DNA from: Candidatus Phosphoribacter hodrii
Lineage (GTDB): Bacteria > Actinomycetota > Actinomycetes > Actinomycetales > Dermatophilaceae
NCBI GenBank assembly: GCA_016707175.1
Contig: JADJIB010000002.1
Span: 496,001 to 560,000 of the forward strand
Length of the DNA stretch: 64,000 nucleotides
Direction: 5' to 3'
Under the pieces are notes generated by a model. That model had not been told where the DNA came from and did not search any database. It was given only the letters and a program-made list of their open reading frames with translations. A program made the position numbers and the translations under genes. Positions 1-8,818 of the stretch are shown here, in pieces. Numbering within the stretch: the first letter of the stretch is position 1; the number at the start of each line of letters is the position of its first letter.

Positions 1-2
1 GG

Positions 3-521
3 CGATACGTGGTCGCTGTCGAGGCCGGCGCCGAGGACCCGCGCGTGTCCGAGCGCGCGCTGTCGAGTCTGAGCACGGCACTGCTGGCCATCCTTGATGC
101 CGACCTGCTGACCGATCGAGAGGCGACCACTGCCTATGTCGATCGGGTGGCTCGGCTGGCGACCGAGGTGGCCGGGGCGCGCGAGACGACCGTCGCGTGG
201 CGCTCCCTCCTCGAGAGCACCATGCCGAGGGCTGCCACCAACGACGGGTCGGTTACCGACGACGGGTCGGTTACCGACGACGGGTCGGAGGCTGGCAACG
301 GGTCGGTCACCGGCGACCGCCCCGAAGACGGCTCCGACGACCACTCCGACGCCGCCCACGAGTCTCGACTGGCCTTCGACGTCGCCCTAAGTGCAGCAAA
401 TGATCAGATGGGCCGAGTCGCCGACGCCGTCGGTGCCGTGGCTGCGACGAACGCCGCGCTGGACCGTGACGAGTTGGCTGCCGTGCTGGGCAAGATCGTC
501 GAGTTGGCCGCCAAGATCTAG
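3..521 (+). CDS. Hypothetical protein, C-terminal part (5' end outside window)
   Basis: The reading frame is open to the window edge; a GTG at 9 could be an internal valine, so I treat it as the 3' part of a longer gene. The visible part is about 170 residues. It has an acidic, low-complexity middle made of a DNA tandem repeat (243-314) that encodes Asp-Asp-Gly-Ser-Val-Thr units, flanked by alanine-rich helical segments. I recognise no domain. The gene ends just before a strong hairpin at 524-572 and converges with the exporter gene downstream. Function unknown. Confidence 0.6.
   Translation, partial: RYVVAVEAGAEDPRVSERALSSLSTALLAILDADLLTDREATTAYVDRVARLATEVAGARETTVAWRSLLESTMPRAATNDGSVTDDGSVTDDGSEAGNGSVTGDRPEDGSDDHSDAAHESRLAFDVALSAANDQMGRVADAVGAVAATNAALDRDELAAVLGKIVELAAKI
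243..314 (+). repeat. 18-bp tandem repeat, about 4 units
   Basis: Units beginning GACGGGTCGGTTACCGAC start at 243 and 261, with two degenerate copies after them. The period is a multiple of three, so copy changes would lengthen or shorten the acidic linker of the first gene without shifting the frame. Confidence 0.8.
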
Positions 522-523
522 CT

Positions 524-572
524 CGGTCGAGGTATTCCGCCATCAGCAGGTAATGGCGGAATACCTCGACCC
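524..572. terminator. Bidirectional hairpin terminator
   Basis: A 20-bp perfect stem (524-543 with 553-572) and a 9-base loop lie between two convergent genes. Each arm contains GGTATTCCGC or its complement, one base different from the dispersed GGTATGCCGC element described below. No U-tract follows, as is usual in high-GC actinobacteria. Confidence 0.75.
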
Positions 573-594
573 GGCAAAGGGCGGCGAAGAGGGA

Positions 595-1491
595 TCAGCG
601 GCGGTTGACGGCGACGAGCCCGAGGCAGACGCCGACGAGCGCAACCACGATGCGGGGACTGACCGGCTCGCGCAGCAGCGCGGCGCCACCGACGAGCGCG
701 ACGACCGGGGTCAACAGCGTGAAGGCCGACAGTTTCGTCGCGGAGTAGGTCCGGATGAGCCAAAACCACACGACGAAGCTCGTGGAGCCGACGACGACGA
801 CCTGGAACACCAGGGCCGCGGCGACCGTCATGGACAGCGGCCACTGCGCTCGTTCCCCGACGAACCAGCCGATGGCGGTCAGGCCGACCCCAGAAACGCC
901 AAGCTGATAGAGCAGGGTCTTGGCCGGGTGGATGGGCGCGAGAGCCGTCGCACGGATCACCAGCGTCGTCGCTCCCCACCCGAGTGCGGCGAGCCCGGCT
1001 AGCAGGTCACCGAGCCACTGCTGTGATCCGGCGCCGGCCGAGGTGAAGCTATCGGCGAACGCGAAGCCCACACCGGCGAAGGCCGCGATCAGGCCGGCCA
1101 GGGCCAGCCCAGTGAGCCGCTCGGCGCGCGCGATGAAGGGCATGCCGATGGCGACGACGAACGGCGCCGTGTAGAGAAACACCGTCATCCGCCCCGCGGT
1201 CGTGAATTGCAGGGCCGAATACACGGCGGCGAACTCGGCCGCAAACAGGGCTCCGGCCACGAGCCCCGGCCCGAGCGTGCGGTCCCGTTCCCACAGGGGT
1301 ATGCCGCGCAGCTTCGCCCAGGCGAGCACCAACAGGGCCGCGCCGATCGAGCGGAGCCCCGCTTGGGTCAGCGGTGGCACCTCGTCCAGGGCCACCTTGG
1401 AAGCCACCTGGCCCAGGCCCCAGACGACCGTGCACCCGATGACGAGCGACACCGCCAGCCGATCGAGGTGCACCCTGCGGTCGCCGCTCAC
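595..1491 (-). CDS. EamA/DMT-family transporter
   Basis: A 298-residue membrane protein with about ten hydrophobic helices arranged as two EamA repeats, the usual length of the drug/metabolite transporter superfamily. The first repeat begins near residue 15 (VVWGLGQVASK) and the second near residue 155 (LAALGWGATTLVIRATAL); the motif with a Pro-Leu-Thr before the third helix is also typical. The start is a GTG. EamA members export amino acids, nucleobases or other small metabolites; the substrate cannot be read from sequence. It lies 87 bp downstream of trxA on the same strand, with a GTATGCCG element between them, so co-transcription is possible but uncertain. Confidence 0.88.
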   Translation of the reverse strand: MSGDRRVHLDRLAVSLVIGCTVVWGLGQVASKVALDEVPPLTQAGLRSIGAALLVLAWAKLRGIPLWERDRTLGPGLVAGALFAAEFAAVYSALQFTTAGRMTVFLYTAPFVVAIGMPFIARAERLTGLALAGLIAAFAGVGFAFADSFTSAGAGSQQWLGDLLAGLAALGWGATTLVIRATALAPIHPAKTLLYQLGVSGVGLTAIGWFVGERAQWPLSMTVAAALVFQVVVVGSTSFVVWFWLIRTYSATKLSAFTLLTPVVALVGGAALLREPVSPRIVVALVGVCLGLVAVNRR

Positions 1492-1578
1492 CGAGGCACC
1501 CTATCCGGCCGCGACGTGGGTATGCCGCCCTGCCGTCCCGCGGCACTCACAGCCCGAGCCGCACCAGCCAAGCGTGGG

Positions 1579-1965
1579 TCAGGCGTCGGCGACGGCCCCG
1601 GACTGCGCCCGCTGGGCGGCCACCTGCCCGTGAACCTCGGCCATGTCCAGACCCCTGACGCCCTCGATGACCTGCGCGAGGGCCGGCGCGGGCAGCGCCC
1701 CAGGCTGAGCGAACACAAGGACGCCTTCGCGGAAGGCCATCAAGGTGGGGATCGACGTGATGCCGGCCATGGCGGCGAGGGCCTGCTCGGCCTCGGTGTC
1801 GACCTTGGCGAACACGACGTCGGGGTTCTCGTCCGAGGCCTTCTGGAACACCGGCGCGAACATCCGGCAGGGCCCGCACCAGGCGGCCCAGAAGTCGACC
1901 AGGACGAGGTCGTTCTCGGTCACGGTCTGCTCAAACGTGGCAGCCGTGAGGTCGATGGTGCTCAT
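1579..1965 (-). CDS. trxA: Thioredoxin
   Basis: A 128-residue single-domain thioredoxin with the redox motif WAAWCGPCRM near residues 26-35 and the cis-proline segment ITSIPTLMAF near residue 70. It reduces protein disulfides, or persulfides, in the cytoplasm. The tail after residue 108 is about 15 residues longer than classical thioredoxin and rich in Ala and Gln. It follows the rhodanese lipoprotein gene by 37 bp on the same strand, so both probably share the promoter and operator at 2527-2542. That context suggests sulfur or persulfide handling more than general disulfide reduction. Confidence 0.93.
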   Translation of the reverse strand: MSTIDLTAATFEQTVTENDLVLVDFWAAWCGPCRMFAPVFQKASDENPDVVFAKVDTEAEQALAAMAGITSIPTLMAFREGVLVFAQPGALPAPALAQVIEGVRGLDMAEVHGQVAAQRAQSGAVADA

Positions 1966-2002
1966 GAGGCTCCTTGTGCGAATCGGTGGAACGTCAGCCG
2001 GA

Positions 2003-2455
2003 TCACTGGGTGACGGCCCCTCCGGCCGCGGTCCACGCTTGGATGCCGCCGCCGAGGTGGAAGGTGTTGGTGAAGCCCAGGCCCTTCATGATGGCCAACG
2101 CGGTTGCCGACCGATTCCCGCTGCGGCAGTACACGGCATACGGGACGTCCTTGGCCAGGCCACCCACGATGGTGCGGAAGTCCGCGGCGTTGACATCGAC
2201 GTTGACGGCACCGGCGAGGTGTCCGGCAGCGAACTCGGCCGGGGTGCGGACGTCCAGGACGACCGTACCGGGGCGCTTGAGGGCGGCAGCGAAGCCAGCG
2301 GCATCCACCTCGGCCCCGTTGGCGGGCGCCGCAGTTGCCGCCGCAGCGGACGCCAGGGGGGCCGAGCTTGAGCCTGGGGAGCCGGAACACGCACCGACGG
2401 TGAGCGCCGCGACGGCGACGGTGGAGACGACGACGGCCAACCTGCGGAAGGTCAT
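2003..2455 (-). CDS. Rhodanese-domain lipoprotein
   Basis: 150 residues: a lipoprotein signal (MTFRRLAVVVSTVAVAA, lipobox LTVGAC), a short linker, and one rhodanese domain with active-site loop YCRSGNRSA containing the persulfide-forming cysteine. I start it at 2455, not at the upstream in-frame codon at 2509, because an AGGAG lies about 9 bases before this ATG and the signal peptide then begins correctly. The domain should transfer sulfane sulfur on the outer face of the membrane. It is first in an apparent operon with thioredoxin and sits directly behind a CsoR/CstR-type palindrome, consistent with persulfide-responsive control. Confidence 0.9.
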   Translation of the reverse strand: MTFRRLAVVVSTVAVAALTVGACSGSPGSSSAPLASAAAATAAPANGAEVDAAGFAAALKRPGTVVLDVRTPAEFAAGHLAGAVNVDVNAADFRTIVGGLAKDVPYAVYCRSGNRSATALAIMKGLGFTNTFHLGGGIQAWTAAGGAVTQ

Positions 2456-2526
2456 AGCAAGGGGCTCCTGGGACTCGCGCGACACGGCTCGCTGGGGAGG
2501 TTCAACCAACCAGACGAGTATAGCGC

Positions 2527-2542
2527 ATACCCCCAGGGGTAT
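2527..2542. promoter_or_regulatory. CsoR/CstR-family operator
   Basis: A perfect palindrome, ATACCCC-CA-GGGGTAT, lies 72 bp upstream of the rhodanese start. This G-tract palindrome inside a T/A frame is the established operator type of CsoR-family repressors, which sense Cu(I) or, in CstR, persulfides. No csoR or cstR gene is in the window. With rhodanese and thioredoxin downstream I favour a persulfide sensor over a copper sensor. Confidence 0.75.
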
Positions 2543-2631
2543 ATCCCAGAGGGTAGGTCACAGGCCCCGAACAACAGCCAGGGTGGCCCGGCGAGCGCCG
2601 GAACCACCCTGGCCCAAGGAGAGCTCTGCGG

Positions 2632-5600
2632 TTACGGCATGTCCACCCGAACGATGGTGGGGTTGGTTGCCGACGCCTCGCCCGTATAGGCGACCGAACC
2701 GAGGTACTTCGTGGCCGCTAGTAGCCCGTTGAAGCTCAGCACAATCTGTCCGGTCTGGCCGATGGTCGCCGTTGCCGGCGCGGTGACCGTCATGTTCCCG
2801 GCGTCGGTCGACCCGAGCAACCACTGGAACAGCGTGTAGTTCGCATCCGGACCGTCGGTGCCCCATCCATGGACGTAGACCGTGTAGGTGCCCGGCGCGG
2901 GGTTGACGAGGCTGACCTCCTCGGCTGAGGTGCCACTTCCGCTGCCTCCGACTCGCTTACTACCCAGATAGACATAGAGATCCAGGTCGTCGACGGCACC
3001 GTCGACAAAGTCGTCGAACAGCGAGAACCGGGCGTAGGTCGTGCCTGCCGGGATGACCACCTCGTGTGCCGTGACGCCCAGTCCGGTCGGCGAGAACGAG
3101 TCGTTCGGGTCGTCGAGCACGTGACCTGGGGTCTTCACGGCCGGGATGAGGCCGCGCGGGGTGGCCGTGAACGGACCGGTGTAGCCGAAGCCCACCTGAT
3201 AGGTGATCGCTGCCCCGGAGCCGTTGACCTGCGTCGGCGCAGCCAGGGCCACCGGGCGGATGACCGCGGGAATGCGGACGTTGTGAGTCCCGTCCGACCA
3301 CGTGAGCTGCCCACCGGCATACGTATTGAGTTCAGCCGTGGAGCGCATGAAGGTGAGCTTCACCGTCTGCGACCGGCCCGGAGCAACCGTGAAGGTCTGC
3401 GGGTCAGCAGTCACCGTGATGCCCGCGAGCCCGGACGTCGTCAGCGAATAGGTTGCCCGCTCTGTGCCGACGTTGGTCACGGTCCGCGAAACCGTCTGCG
3501 TGCCGGCCAACGACCCGATGGCGATCGAGGCCGAGTTGAAGTCACTCGGGTCGGTCAGGAATCCGTCCGCGGCCAGCTTCGCGCAAGTGCTGGGCCCGAC
3601 TGCCGAGGTGCTGCCGCAGAGGAAGGCGAGCCACTGGTTCCAGCCGCTGTCGAAGACCAAGCCGGGGTCGGTCGCCTTGTTGGGCGTGACATGGCCGGCG
3701 CCCTGGTTGAAGATGACCGTGGCGCTCGTGTTCGGTCCGTCAAGAACGTCACCCGCGGTCGTCATGAACGCCGACTTGATCGCCATGGGCGACCACGAGG
3801 GCTTGGCCTGCTTGAGCAACGCCGCCAGGCCGGCCATGTGCGGGGCCGACATGGAGGTGCCGCTGTAGAGGTCAAAGTCCCGTCCGGCGTTCCCCGGCGG
3901 GGCGACAGCAGCGAGGACGTCCTGCCCCGGAGCACTGATGTCCGGCTTGAGCAGGTCACCGGCAGCGGCGATGAGCGGGCCACGGGAGGAGAACACCGCG
4001 GTGAACGGGGCAGGCGCGTCATAGATGACGGTCGACTGGTTGATCGTTGCGGTCGCTCCGGCGGTCGCGGCATACGCGTTGATCGCCTCGCCCGCCGCCT
4101 GGTTGACGTGCACCGACGGCACGAAGTGGAAGTCAGCGTTGAGCGAGTTGTCGGGGCTGTTGAAGAGGATCATCCCCACCCCGCCTGCCTCCTTCACTGC
4201 GAGGGACTTGTTCGCCCTCGCCGTCTCGCCACGTCGGCAGACGACGATCTTGCCGGCCACCTTGGCCGGATCGAGGGTGACCTCGCCGTCGGTAGCCCCG
4301 ACACACCAAGCCAGGTTCTCCGGGTCGGCGCCGGTGAGCCCTGCGGCGCTCGCGTCGATGAGCGGCGCTGGTCCGACCGGAGTCGCGAACGAGGCACCTT
4401 CGTAAGTGGCCCCGTTGCCCAGGGTCACCGAACCCACGCCGTTGCGATTGTGCGTGGCAGCAGCAACCGTCGTCGTCCACGGCGCCGGGTGCGCAACGGT
4501 GGACTCCTCGGGACCGCTGTTGCCCGCCGAGGCTGCGACGAAGATGCCCGCGTCTGCGGCGTAGAGGAAGGCGATCTCCACCGGGTCGGCGAAGTTCGTC
4601 TGCGAGCCGCTCACCGAGTAGTTGATGACGTCGACGCCGTCGGCGACGGCTCGGTCGATCGCGGCCACGAGGTCCGAGTTGTAGCCGGAACCGCCACTGG
4701 GGGTCTCCCAGAGCGCCTTGTATGCCGCAATCCGCGCCCGTGGCGCGAGGCCGCTCACAGCGCCGATGCGCGCCGCGTCCTGGGTGGTCGGCACCTTCGC
4801 GTTGCCACCCGCGGTGCTGGCGGTGTGGGTGCCGTGCCCGCCGAAGTCGCGCGGTGAGGCGAATTCCTCCTCTGCAACCCCGCCGTTCCCGCCCCAACCG
4901 GCGTTGAAGTACTGGGCACCGATGAGCTTCTGGTTGCACATCGACGCGTTGAAACCCTCGCCAGGGGTGCACTTGCCGTGCCACCCGGGGATCTGCTGGT
5001 AGGCCAGGAAACCCTGCGCTGCCGGGTTGCCATTGGCATCAACGCGGTCGGTGAAGCTCAGCGACTCGGGCCAGATGCCGGAGTCGATGATGCCGATGAT
5101 GACGCCCTCGCCCTTGAGGTTGCCGCCGGCCGGCGTCCAGAGCCCGCCGGTGGCTGCGTCGTTCAGGCCGAGGAAAGACGGCGTCGAGGTCGTGTCACCC
5201 TTACGCAGTTCCTGGGGCGTGACGGCCACGACGCCGGGAGCCTTGGCCAAGGCGCCCGCCTGAGCCCCAGTGAGCTTGGCGGCGAAGCCGTTGAACGAGA
5301 ACAGGTAGTCATAGAGCTTTGCCGCCCCACCCACCTTGTTCAAAGCGCTGTCGTGGGACCCGGTGAGGTAGGACGCGTACTTCGTCGCGGCCGCTGTCGT
5401 GGAGTCGAACTTCTTGCCCGCCTTGGCCTTCGTCGCCGTGTATCCGGCGAGGCTCCCGTCATAGGAGGCAACCGGAAGGTCGCGCATCTGGACGATGTAG
5501 GTCCCATCGGAGTATGCCGCCCCCGACGCCGCAGGAGCCGAGGCCCCGATAGCGGCAGCATTCGGGGCAGCCCCTGCACTGAGCGGGGTGGCACCGGCCG

Positions 5601-5673
5601 ACCCGCTTCCCAACAGCGTCGCTCCGACCAGAATGGGAACGGCGACCAGCGCGCCGACCGACGTGCGATTCAT
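2632..5673 (-). CDS. Secreted S8 subtilisin-family peptidase
   Basis: 1013 residues. Sec signal peptide (1-28, ending SGSAGA), inhibitor I9-type propeptide (about 55-160), and S8 catalytic domain with Asp near 197 (IIDSGIWPES), His near 280 (GGHGTHTAS) and Ser near 607 (SGTSMSAPHMAG). A protease-associated insert lies at about 430-550, and Fn3-like and beta-rich modules run from about 700 to the end. The start at 5673 is chosen because it has AGGAG about 7 bases upstream and gives a clean signal peptide; an in-frame codon at 5769 does not. It should be an extracellular endopeptidase activated by propeptide removal. No sortase signal or membrane anchor is visible at the C-terminus, so it is probably released. 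It is monocistronic. Confidence 0.93.
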   Translation of the reverse strand: MNRTSVGALVAVPILVGATLLGSGSAGATPLSAGAAPNAAAIGASAPAASGAAYSDGTYIVQMRDLPVASYDGSLAGYTATKAKAGKKFDSTTAAATKYASYLTGSHDSALNKVGGAAKLYDYLFSFNGFAAKLTGAQAGALAKAPGVVAVTPQELRKGDTTSTPSFLGLNDAATGGLWTPAGGNLKGEGVIIGIIDSGIWPESLSFTDRVDANGNPAAQGFLAYQQIPGWHGKCTPGEGFNASMCNQKLIGAQYFNAGWGGNGGVAEEEFASPRDFGGHGTHTASTAGGNAKVPTTQDAARIGAVSGLAPRARIAAYKALWETPSGGSGYNSDLVAAIDRAVADGVDVINYSVSGSQTNFADPVEIAFLYAADAGIFVAASAGNSGPEESTVAHPAPWTTTVAAATHNRNGVGSVTLGNGATYEGASFATPVGPAPLIDASAAGLTGADPENLAWCVGATDGEVTLDPAKVAGKIVVCRRGETARANKSLAVKEAGGVGMILFNSPDNSLNADFHFVPSVHVNQAAGEAINAYAATAGATATINQSTVIYDAPAPFTAVFSSRGPLIAAAGDLLKPDISAPGQDVLAAVAPPGNAGRDFDLYSGTSMSAPHMAGLAALLKQAKPSWSPMAIKSAFMTTAGDVLDGPNTSATVIFNQGAGHVTPNKATDPGLVFDSGWNQWLAFLCGSTSAVGPSTCAKLAADGFLTDPSDFNSASIAIGSLAGTQTVSRTVTNVGTERATYSLTTSGLAGITVTADPQTFTVAPGRSQTVKLTFMRSTAELNTYAGGQLTWSDGTHNVRIPAVIRPVALAAPTQVNGSGAAITYQVGFGYTGPFTATPRGLIPAVKTPGHVLDDPNDSFSPTGLGVTAHEVVIPAGTTYARFSLFDDFVDGAVDDLDLYVYLGSKRVGGSGSGTSAEEVSLVNPAPGTYTVYVHGWGTDGPDANYTLFQWLLGSTDAGNMTVTAPATATIGQTGQIVLSFNGLLAATKYLGSVAYTGEASATNPTIVRVDMP

Positions 5674-5865
5674 CAATGCTCCTGACGTGTAGAGAGACCC
5701 GCAGGGCCATGGCAGGGCCGATCCCTGAGACAGGGACCTTGGTGCCGAGGCTAACGGCCGTCGGCCCATGGGGCGGGGTCAATCAGGTAAAGAAATCTTC
5801 AGCACGACGACGGGCACCTCAGCGCAGGAGCATCAGCGCGTGCGCGGAGGCGTCTCGGCGGGCCC

Positions 5866-7563
5866 TTAGAGCGGGTCCCCTGTCGGGCCCGCGCCGACGC
5901 TCGCCGGGACTTCCCAGATCACCCTGGTCCCACCCAGGACCGCCATCGGCGACAGCACCACGAGCGACCCGCGGCGCCCGGCGGCGCGCTCGGAGAGGTT
6001 GGCGAGGCCGCTGCGCCGGCCCGTCTCGATCATCCCGACGCCATCGTCCTCGACCGTGACCTGCACGAGGTCGGCCTGCACGACGACAGCGACGTCGACC
6101 TCGCCGGCCTGGGCGTGCCGAGCCACGTTCGACAGGGCCTCACGGATCACGGCGAGCAGGTCCAGGCGGAGCCACTCGTCGACCGTCTCGGGGTCGTCCA
6201 ACGGACCGACGACGGTGAGGCGGGGGGTGAAGCCCAACGGTTCGGCGAAGCTCACGACCAGGTCGTGCAGTTCTTCGGACAACGGCTGGGACTCGGGCTG
6301 GTGCAGGGCGAAGATCATCCGTCGGATGTCTTTGATCGCCAGGTCGAGTTCGTCCACTGCCTCGCTCAGACGCTTCTGGACATACGGGTGGGCGGCCACC
6401 CGCGACGCCGACTGCAGGCCCAGACCTGTGGCGAACAACCGCTGGATGACCACGTCGTGCATGTCCCGCGCGATGCGTTCGCGATCCTCCAGGACCACCA
6501 TGCGGGCCCGGTCCCGCTGGGCGCTGGCCGCGGTCAGCGTGACCGCCGCGAGGTCGGCATACTGCTTCAACGGCTCGGCCGCGTCGTATGCCGTGTGCGA
6601 CTCCCCTTCGCCCCACGCGACGACGAGCAGACCCAGGCTGCCCGTGCCCACGCTCATCGGGACGATGGCCGTCTGGCCGTGCGGGGGCAGCCCGCTGGCT
6701 TCGCGCAACTGGGCGGCCAGCGAGTCGGCGACCGCCTCACCTTCGCGCGACAACAGCAACAGCGGCTCGCCAGAGTCGAGGATCGTCACCCAGTGCGGTT
6801 CGGCGAGAGGGGTGCCGACGATCAAGCGCGACCGGGGGTCGGTGCCGGTCGACGCCTCAATGATCAACTGGCCGTCCTCCCCCGCGAGCGCGACCGCCGC
6901 CAACTCGGCTTCGGCGGCCAATTGGGCACGCTGGACGAGCATCGAGAGGGCCACGCGTTGGTCGCGGCCGTAAAGCAGGGCCTGGGTCATCTCCCGCAGC
7001 GCGTCCGACCACTGTCGCCCCGACCGCGCCATGTGGAACATCCGGGCGTTATCGATCGCCATCCCGGCTGCAGCAGCCAGCGCGACGATGAGTTCCTCGT
7101 CCTCGCCGGTGAACTCCAGACCACCCACCTTGTCTGCGAGGTAGATGTTGCCGAACACCTCGCCGCGCACATGGATGGGGGCCCCGAGGAAGGTCGTCAT
7201 CACCGGGTGTCCCGGCGGGAAGCCGACAGCGTCGGGGTGCTCGCCGACCGCGGACAGCCGCAACGGTCGAGGGTCGCGGATGAGCGTGCCCAGGACACCG
7301 TGTCCGAACGGCTGCGAAGCGACCCGACCGGCCTCCTCAGGCGTCAACCCCGACGTGACAAACTCCATGAGCCCTTCACCGTCGGGGCGCAGCACACCCA
7401 GGGCGCCGTACCGGGCCCCCACGAGGTCGCAAGCGCTACGCACGATCCGAGTGAGCACCTCTGAGAGATCCAGACCGCTTCCGACCGCCAGCACGGCGTT
7501 GAGCAACGTCGTGACGGCATGTGAGGAGCGCGGCATGCTCAAGCCGGTGAGGTTCAACTGCAC
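5866..7563 (-). CDS. devS: DevS/DosS-like GAF sensor histidine kinase
   Basis: 565 residues with two GAF domains (about 20-170 and 190-345), a HisKA_3 dimerisation box with phospho-accepting His369 (RERIARDMHDVV), and a HATPase domain ending with DDGVGM and SGLANLSERA. In GAF-A the stretch FPPGHPVMTTFLG aligns with the haem-ligand region of mycobacterial DosS, and His119 sits where the proximal haem histidine is expected. This supports a haem-based redox, O2 or NO sensor, though I cannot prove haem binding. No transmembrane helix is present. The universal stress gene and the cognate regulator devR follow at higher coordinates on the same strand, so transcription reads devR, usp, devS. Confidence 0.9.
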   Translation of the reverse strand: MQLNLTGLSMPRSSHAVTTLLNAVLAVGSGLDLSEVLTRIVRSACDLVGARYGALGVLRPDGEGLMEFVTSGLTPEEAGRVASQPFGHGVLGTLIRDPRPLRLSAVGEHPDAVGFPPGHPVMTTFLGAPIHVRGEVFGNIYLADKVGGLEFTGEDEELIVALAAAAGMAIDNARMFHMARSGRQWSDALREMTQALLYGRDQRVALSMLVQRAQLAAEAELAAVALAGEDGQLIIEASTGTDPRSRLIVGTPLAEPHWVTILDSGEPLLLLSREGEAVADSLAAQLREASGLPPHGQTAIVPMSVGTGSLGLLVVAWGEGESHTAYDAAEPLKQYADLAAVTLTAASAQRDRARMVVLEDRERIARDMHDVVIQRLFATGLGLQSASRVAAHPYVQKRLSEAVDELDLAIKDIRRMIFALHQPESQPLSEELHDLVVSFAEPLGFTPRLTVVGPLDDPETVDEWLRLDLLAVIREALSNVARHAQAGEVDVAVVVQADLVQVTVEDDGVGMIETGRRSGLANLSERAAGRRGSLVVLSPMAVLGGTRVIWEVPASVGAGPTGDPL

Positions 7564-7586
7564 GTAACGATGCTAGGCCAGTGCGC

Positions 7587-8012
7587 TCAGGCGGCGCTGA
7601 TGGGCACCGTGACGACGGGGCACTCGGCGTGCGCCACGCACCGTCGGGCAATGGTCCGCGCCGTGCCCTCGTCGGTGCCGACGATCAGGGCGGCCGCGCC
7701 ACGGGTGAGTTCGAGGAGGGTCGGCGTCGGGTCGCCGGTGACGACCTCGAAGCGACACGGTATGCCGCGCAGCCCCCGCAGCGCGTGGACGGCGGCTCGG
7801 AAGGTGGCCTGGTCTGCCTCGGCCCGCTCGTCCGGGCTCAGGCCCTCCTCGACGATCTGGACGAACCGCAACCGCGCACCCCGCCGAACTGCCTCGGTGA
7901 CGGCGGCCTTGGCCACCGATTCTGCCCGCCCGTCGTTGAGCAGGCCGGCAACGACGTCTCCCGATCGCCCCGGCGTATACGGGACGCCCTGCTGCGCCCT
8001 CGTTGTGCTCAC
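7587..8012 (-). CDS. Universal stress protein (UspA family)
   Basis: A 141-residue single Usp domain with the alpha/beta fold pattern (RLRFVQIVEEG, then RGAAALIVGT near residue 108, then ECPVVTVPI at the C-terminus). The ATP-binding G-x2-G-x9-G(S/T) motif is degenerate (VGTDEGTARTIARRCV), so ATP binding is uncertain. It ends 23 bp before devS and has a DosR-type box about 35-50 bases upstream of its start, so it is a probable target of the adjacent DevR. Usp proteins in the DosR regulon are linked to survival in hypoxia. Confidence 0.85.
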   Translation of the reverse strand: MSTTRAQQGVPYTPGRSGDVVAGLLNDGRAESVAKAAVTEAVRRGARLRFVQIVEEGLSPDERAEADQATFRAAVHALRGLRGIPCRFEVVTGDPTPTLLELTRGAAALIVGTDEGTARTIARRCVAHAECPVVTVPISAA

Positions 8013-8046
8013 GGGGCCATCGTCCGACGTGGCTCACCGTCGAATC

Positions 8047-8062
8047 AGGGCCCAAAGTCCCT
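8047..8062 (-). promoter_or_regulatory. DosR/DevR-type box upstream of usp
   Basis: On the minus strand the 16-mer AGGGACTTTGGGCCCT matches the established mycobacterial DosR box (GGGACTTNNGGCCCT-like core). It is centred about 42 bases before the usp start codon, a position suited to activation. The devR gene itself is the next gene upstream. Confidence 0.75.
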
Positions 8063-8129
8063 CAGCCCGTGCCGGTCCCGGCGTGTCGGCCGGGAGTGCC
8101 CCACATGCCCCTTGGGAGAACGCTTCCAG

Positions 8130-8780
8130 TCAGGGCCGACGCGGCCGACTCCTCGTCGGATGGGTCGCCGCGTAGACGGCCGCCTGGGTGCGGCTGTCCA
8201 TCCCGAGCTTGTCCAGGATCGAGGTGACGTAGTTCTTCACGGTCTTCTCGGCGAGGAACATGTCCTCGGCGATCTGCCGGTTGGTGAGGCCTTCGGCGAT
8301 GTGCTCGAGGATCCGTCGCTCCTGAGGTGTGAGCGAACGCAACCGAGGGTCCACCGAGGACTCCCCCAGGCTCGACTTCACCCGAGCCATGACCTCGGGG
8401 CGGATGAGGTGCTCTCCGGCGGCCACCCGACGGATAGCGTCAACGAGGTCATTGCCCTTGATGTCCTTGAGGACGTATCCCGAGGCGCCGGCGAGCACGG
8501 CGGCCTTGAGGGCCTGGTCGTCGTCGTACGACGTGAGAATGAGCGCCCGAAGCGTCGGGTCGACGGCCCGGACCGCGCGGCATACGTCGATGCCGGAGCC
8601 GTCCGGCAGGCGGGCGTCCAGGACGCAGACCTTCGGCCGCAAGGCGGGAATGCGTCGTTCGGCCTCCAACGCCGACGCGGACTCGCCCACGACCTCGATG
8701 TCCCCTGAGAGTTCGAGCAGTTCACGCAGGCCGCGCCGGACGATCTCGTGATCGTCGAGCAGGAAAACAGTGATCGTCAC
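8130..8780 (-). CDS. devR: DevR/DosR-like response regulator (NarL/LuxR type)
   Basis: 216 residues. The receiver domain (1-120) has the acidic pair in FLLDDHE, phosphorylated Asp54 in CVLDARLPDGSG, and Lys near 104 in VLKDIKGND. The LuxR-type HTH (about 150-205) reads LTPQERRILEHIAEGLTN, then EDMFLAEKTVKNYVTSIL. I start at GTG 8780 because the receiver begins right there (VTITVFLLDD); no clear ribosome site precedes it. It should receive phosphate from the DevS kinase encoded two genes downstream and bind the box at 8047-8062. Confidence 0.92.
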   Translation of the reverse strand: MTITVFLLDDHEIVRRGLRELLELSGDIEVVGESASALEAERRIPALRPKVCVLDARLPDGSGIDVCRAVRAVDPTLRALILTSYDDDQALKAAVLAGASGYVLKDIKGNDLVDAIRRVAAGEHLIRPEVMARVKSSLGESSVDPRLRSLTPQERRILEHIAEGLTNRQIAEDMFLAEKTVKNYVTSILDKLGMDSRTQAAVYAATHPTRSRPRRP

Positions 8781-8818
8781 GGGGCCTAGGGAATCACACT
8801 TCCCGGGTGGTCCGGGGG

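Noticed and set aside
3064..4857. Long open frame on the plus strand, antisense to the subtilase
   Set aside because: High GC keeps antisense frames open; it encodes an Arg/Gly/His-rich sequence with no domain, while the minus strand has a complete protease with all catalytic motifs.
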